Origin: JASFTV01 sp050050615
Lineage (GTDB): Bacteria > Desulfobacterota > DSM-4660 > Desulfatiglandales > HGW-15
DNA: 31,864 bases
NCBI GenBank assembly: GCA_050050615.1
Contig: JASFTV010000005.1
Location: forward strand, 1 to 31,864
Direction of reading: 5' to 3'
The notes beneath the pieces are model-generated. The model was not told the DNA's origin. It worked only from the letters and a program-made list of their open reading frames with translations, and made no database searches. The position numbers and the translations under genes are program-made. Each line of letters opens with the position of its first letter. The stretch's first letter is position 1. Positions 31,403 to 31,864 of this stretch are shown piece after piece.

Positions 31403-31864
31403 TTAATTGGGGGATTCCACCATGAGTGAGATGGAAAGAGAATAGCTATGCGTTTCTCTGCCTGCTCCGAGGATTTCTCGAATGACTTCGTTGCTGCTCG
31501 AATCTGTTCCTCCAATATCTACCCACTGGTTAAAGGGCACGTAAAGATTGGTCGCGGCGCTCGAAAATCGAATGACCCCTCTTTCGTCCACCGGATCTCG
31601 ACGCGAAATCCTCGGCATAACCTCTATATTGGCGTTGTTTTCAAGAATGATCGGTCTTACCTCGAACCCGGTTTCGATTCTGTGAACAACCACATTTTCC
31701 CACGTATAGGCATAACGGCGGCAAAGGTCAATCCACTTTTCACTGTAAAGAATATCCTCTGCTACCATAATATAGGCCCAACTCCCTGAAGCGACGTTGA
31801 TGAAAAACTCTGAGGTTCCCTTACGAACACGTTCCCTGTCTCTGAGACGAACCTCGACACCATC
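31403..31864 (-). CDS. Secretin-like protein, C-terminal part (truncated by window edge)
   Basis: 153 residues continue without a stop to the window edge, so only the C-terminal end is present. The pattern recalls the end of type II/III secretins: an invariant-like GSWAYIMVAEDI, then ETGFEVRPIILENNANIEVM (the GF.V.P.. strand pair), and LYVPFNQWVDIGGTDSSSNE followed by a Ser-rich SYSLSISLMVE strand. Secretins form outer-membrane pores. The gene ends 95 bases upstream of hisF on the same strand. The N-terminal signal and N-domains are off the window, so the identification is moderate. An internal ATG at 31768 is not the start. Confidence 0.5.
   Translation of the reverse strand, partial: DGVEVRLRDRERVRKGTSEFFINVASGSWAYIMVAEDILYSEKWIDLCRRYAYTWENVVVHRIETGFEVRPIILENNANIEVMPRISRRDPVDERGVIRFSSAATNLYVPFNQWVDIGGTDSSSNEVIREILGAGRETHSYSLSISLMVESPN

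Overview
The window looks like chromosome from a strictly anaerobic deltaproteobacterium (Desulfobacterota: a sulfate reducer or syntroph). The evidence is the gene content: a single-chain pyruvate:ferredoxin oxidoreductase, an iron-sulfur class I fumarase, an Fe-S old-yellow-enzyme reductase, a TatT-type TRAP transporter, a signal-peptide-bearing ATP synthase b subunit, and small families (DUF3795/DUF3786, TIGR04076) common in such anaerobes. This assignment is inferred from gene families and was not computed. I see no rRNA, tRNA, CRISPR array, transposase or phage gene.

Layout. 1-7.7 kb (+): central carbon genes, pyruvate:ferredoxin oxidoreductase, fumarase and an FadH-like flavin/Fe-S reductase. 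7.7-9.6 kb (-): a J-domain membrane protein, then rfbD, separated by an inverted-repeat mobile-like element. 10.1-15.1 kb (+): a five-gene operon, TPR protein, tatT lipoprotein, dctP, dctQ and dctM, with a good sigma70-like promoter in front. 15.1-16.3 kb: repeat-rich spacer, an FmdB-type zinc ribbon gene and a 28-residue membrane microprotein. 16.4-23.2 kb (-): a branched-chain-amino-acid-type ABC importer (binding protein, livH, livM, livG, livF) followed by an AMP-dependent acyl-CoA ligase, suggesting uptake and CoA activation of an organic acid. 23.9-27.6 kb (-): an F0-only ATP synthase operon, atpZ-atpI-a-(four-hairpin c)-(ordinary c)-b-b, with a near-consensus promoter. 27.7-31.9 kb: a D-cysteine desulfhydrase-like pseudogene, an exported PEBP protein, a TIGR04076 protein, a DUF3795/DUF3786 protein, hisF, and the C-terminal part of a secretin-like gene cut by the window edge.

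The most unusual item is the rotor protein at 25252-26226. It is four c-subunit hairpins fused in one chain. Only the first hairpin keeps the ion-binding glutamate (E65); the equivalent residue is glutamine in the other three (Q145, Q226, Q307). Beside it is a normal single-hairpin c subunit with a two-carboxylate site (E32/E65) like that of Na+-coupled rotors. No F1 gene lies in the window, so this F0 either borrows F1 encoded elsewhere or works as a specialised ion-translocating assembly.

The second theme is a set of short non-coding elements with related inverted ends, often carrying CTAG at the tip, inserted at gene borders: in the rfbD stop codon, just after dctM, between the binding protein gene and livH, and at 15.5 kb. 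They look like non-autonomous (MITE-like) elements.
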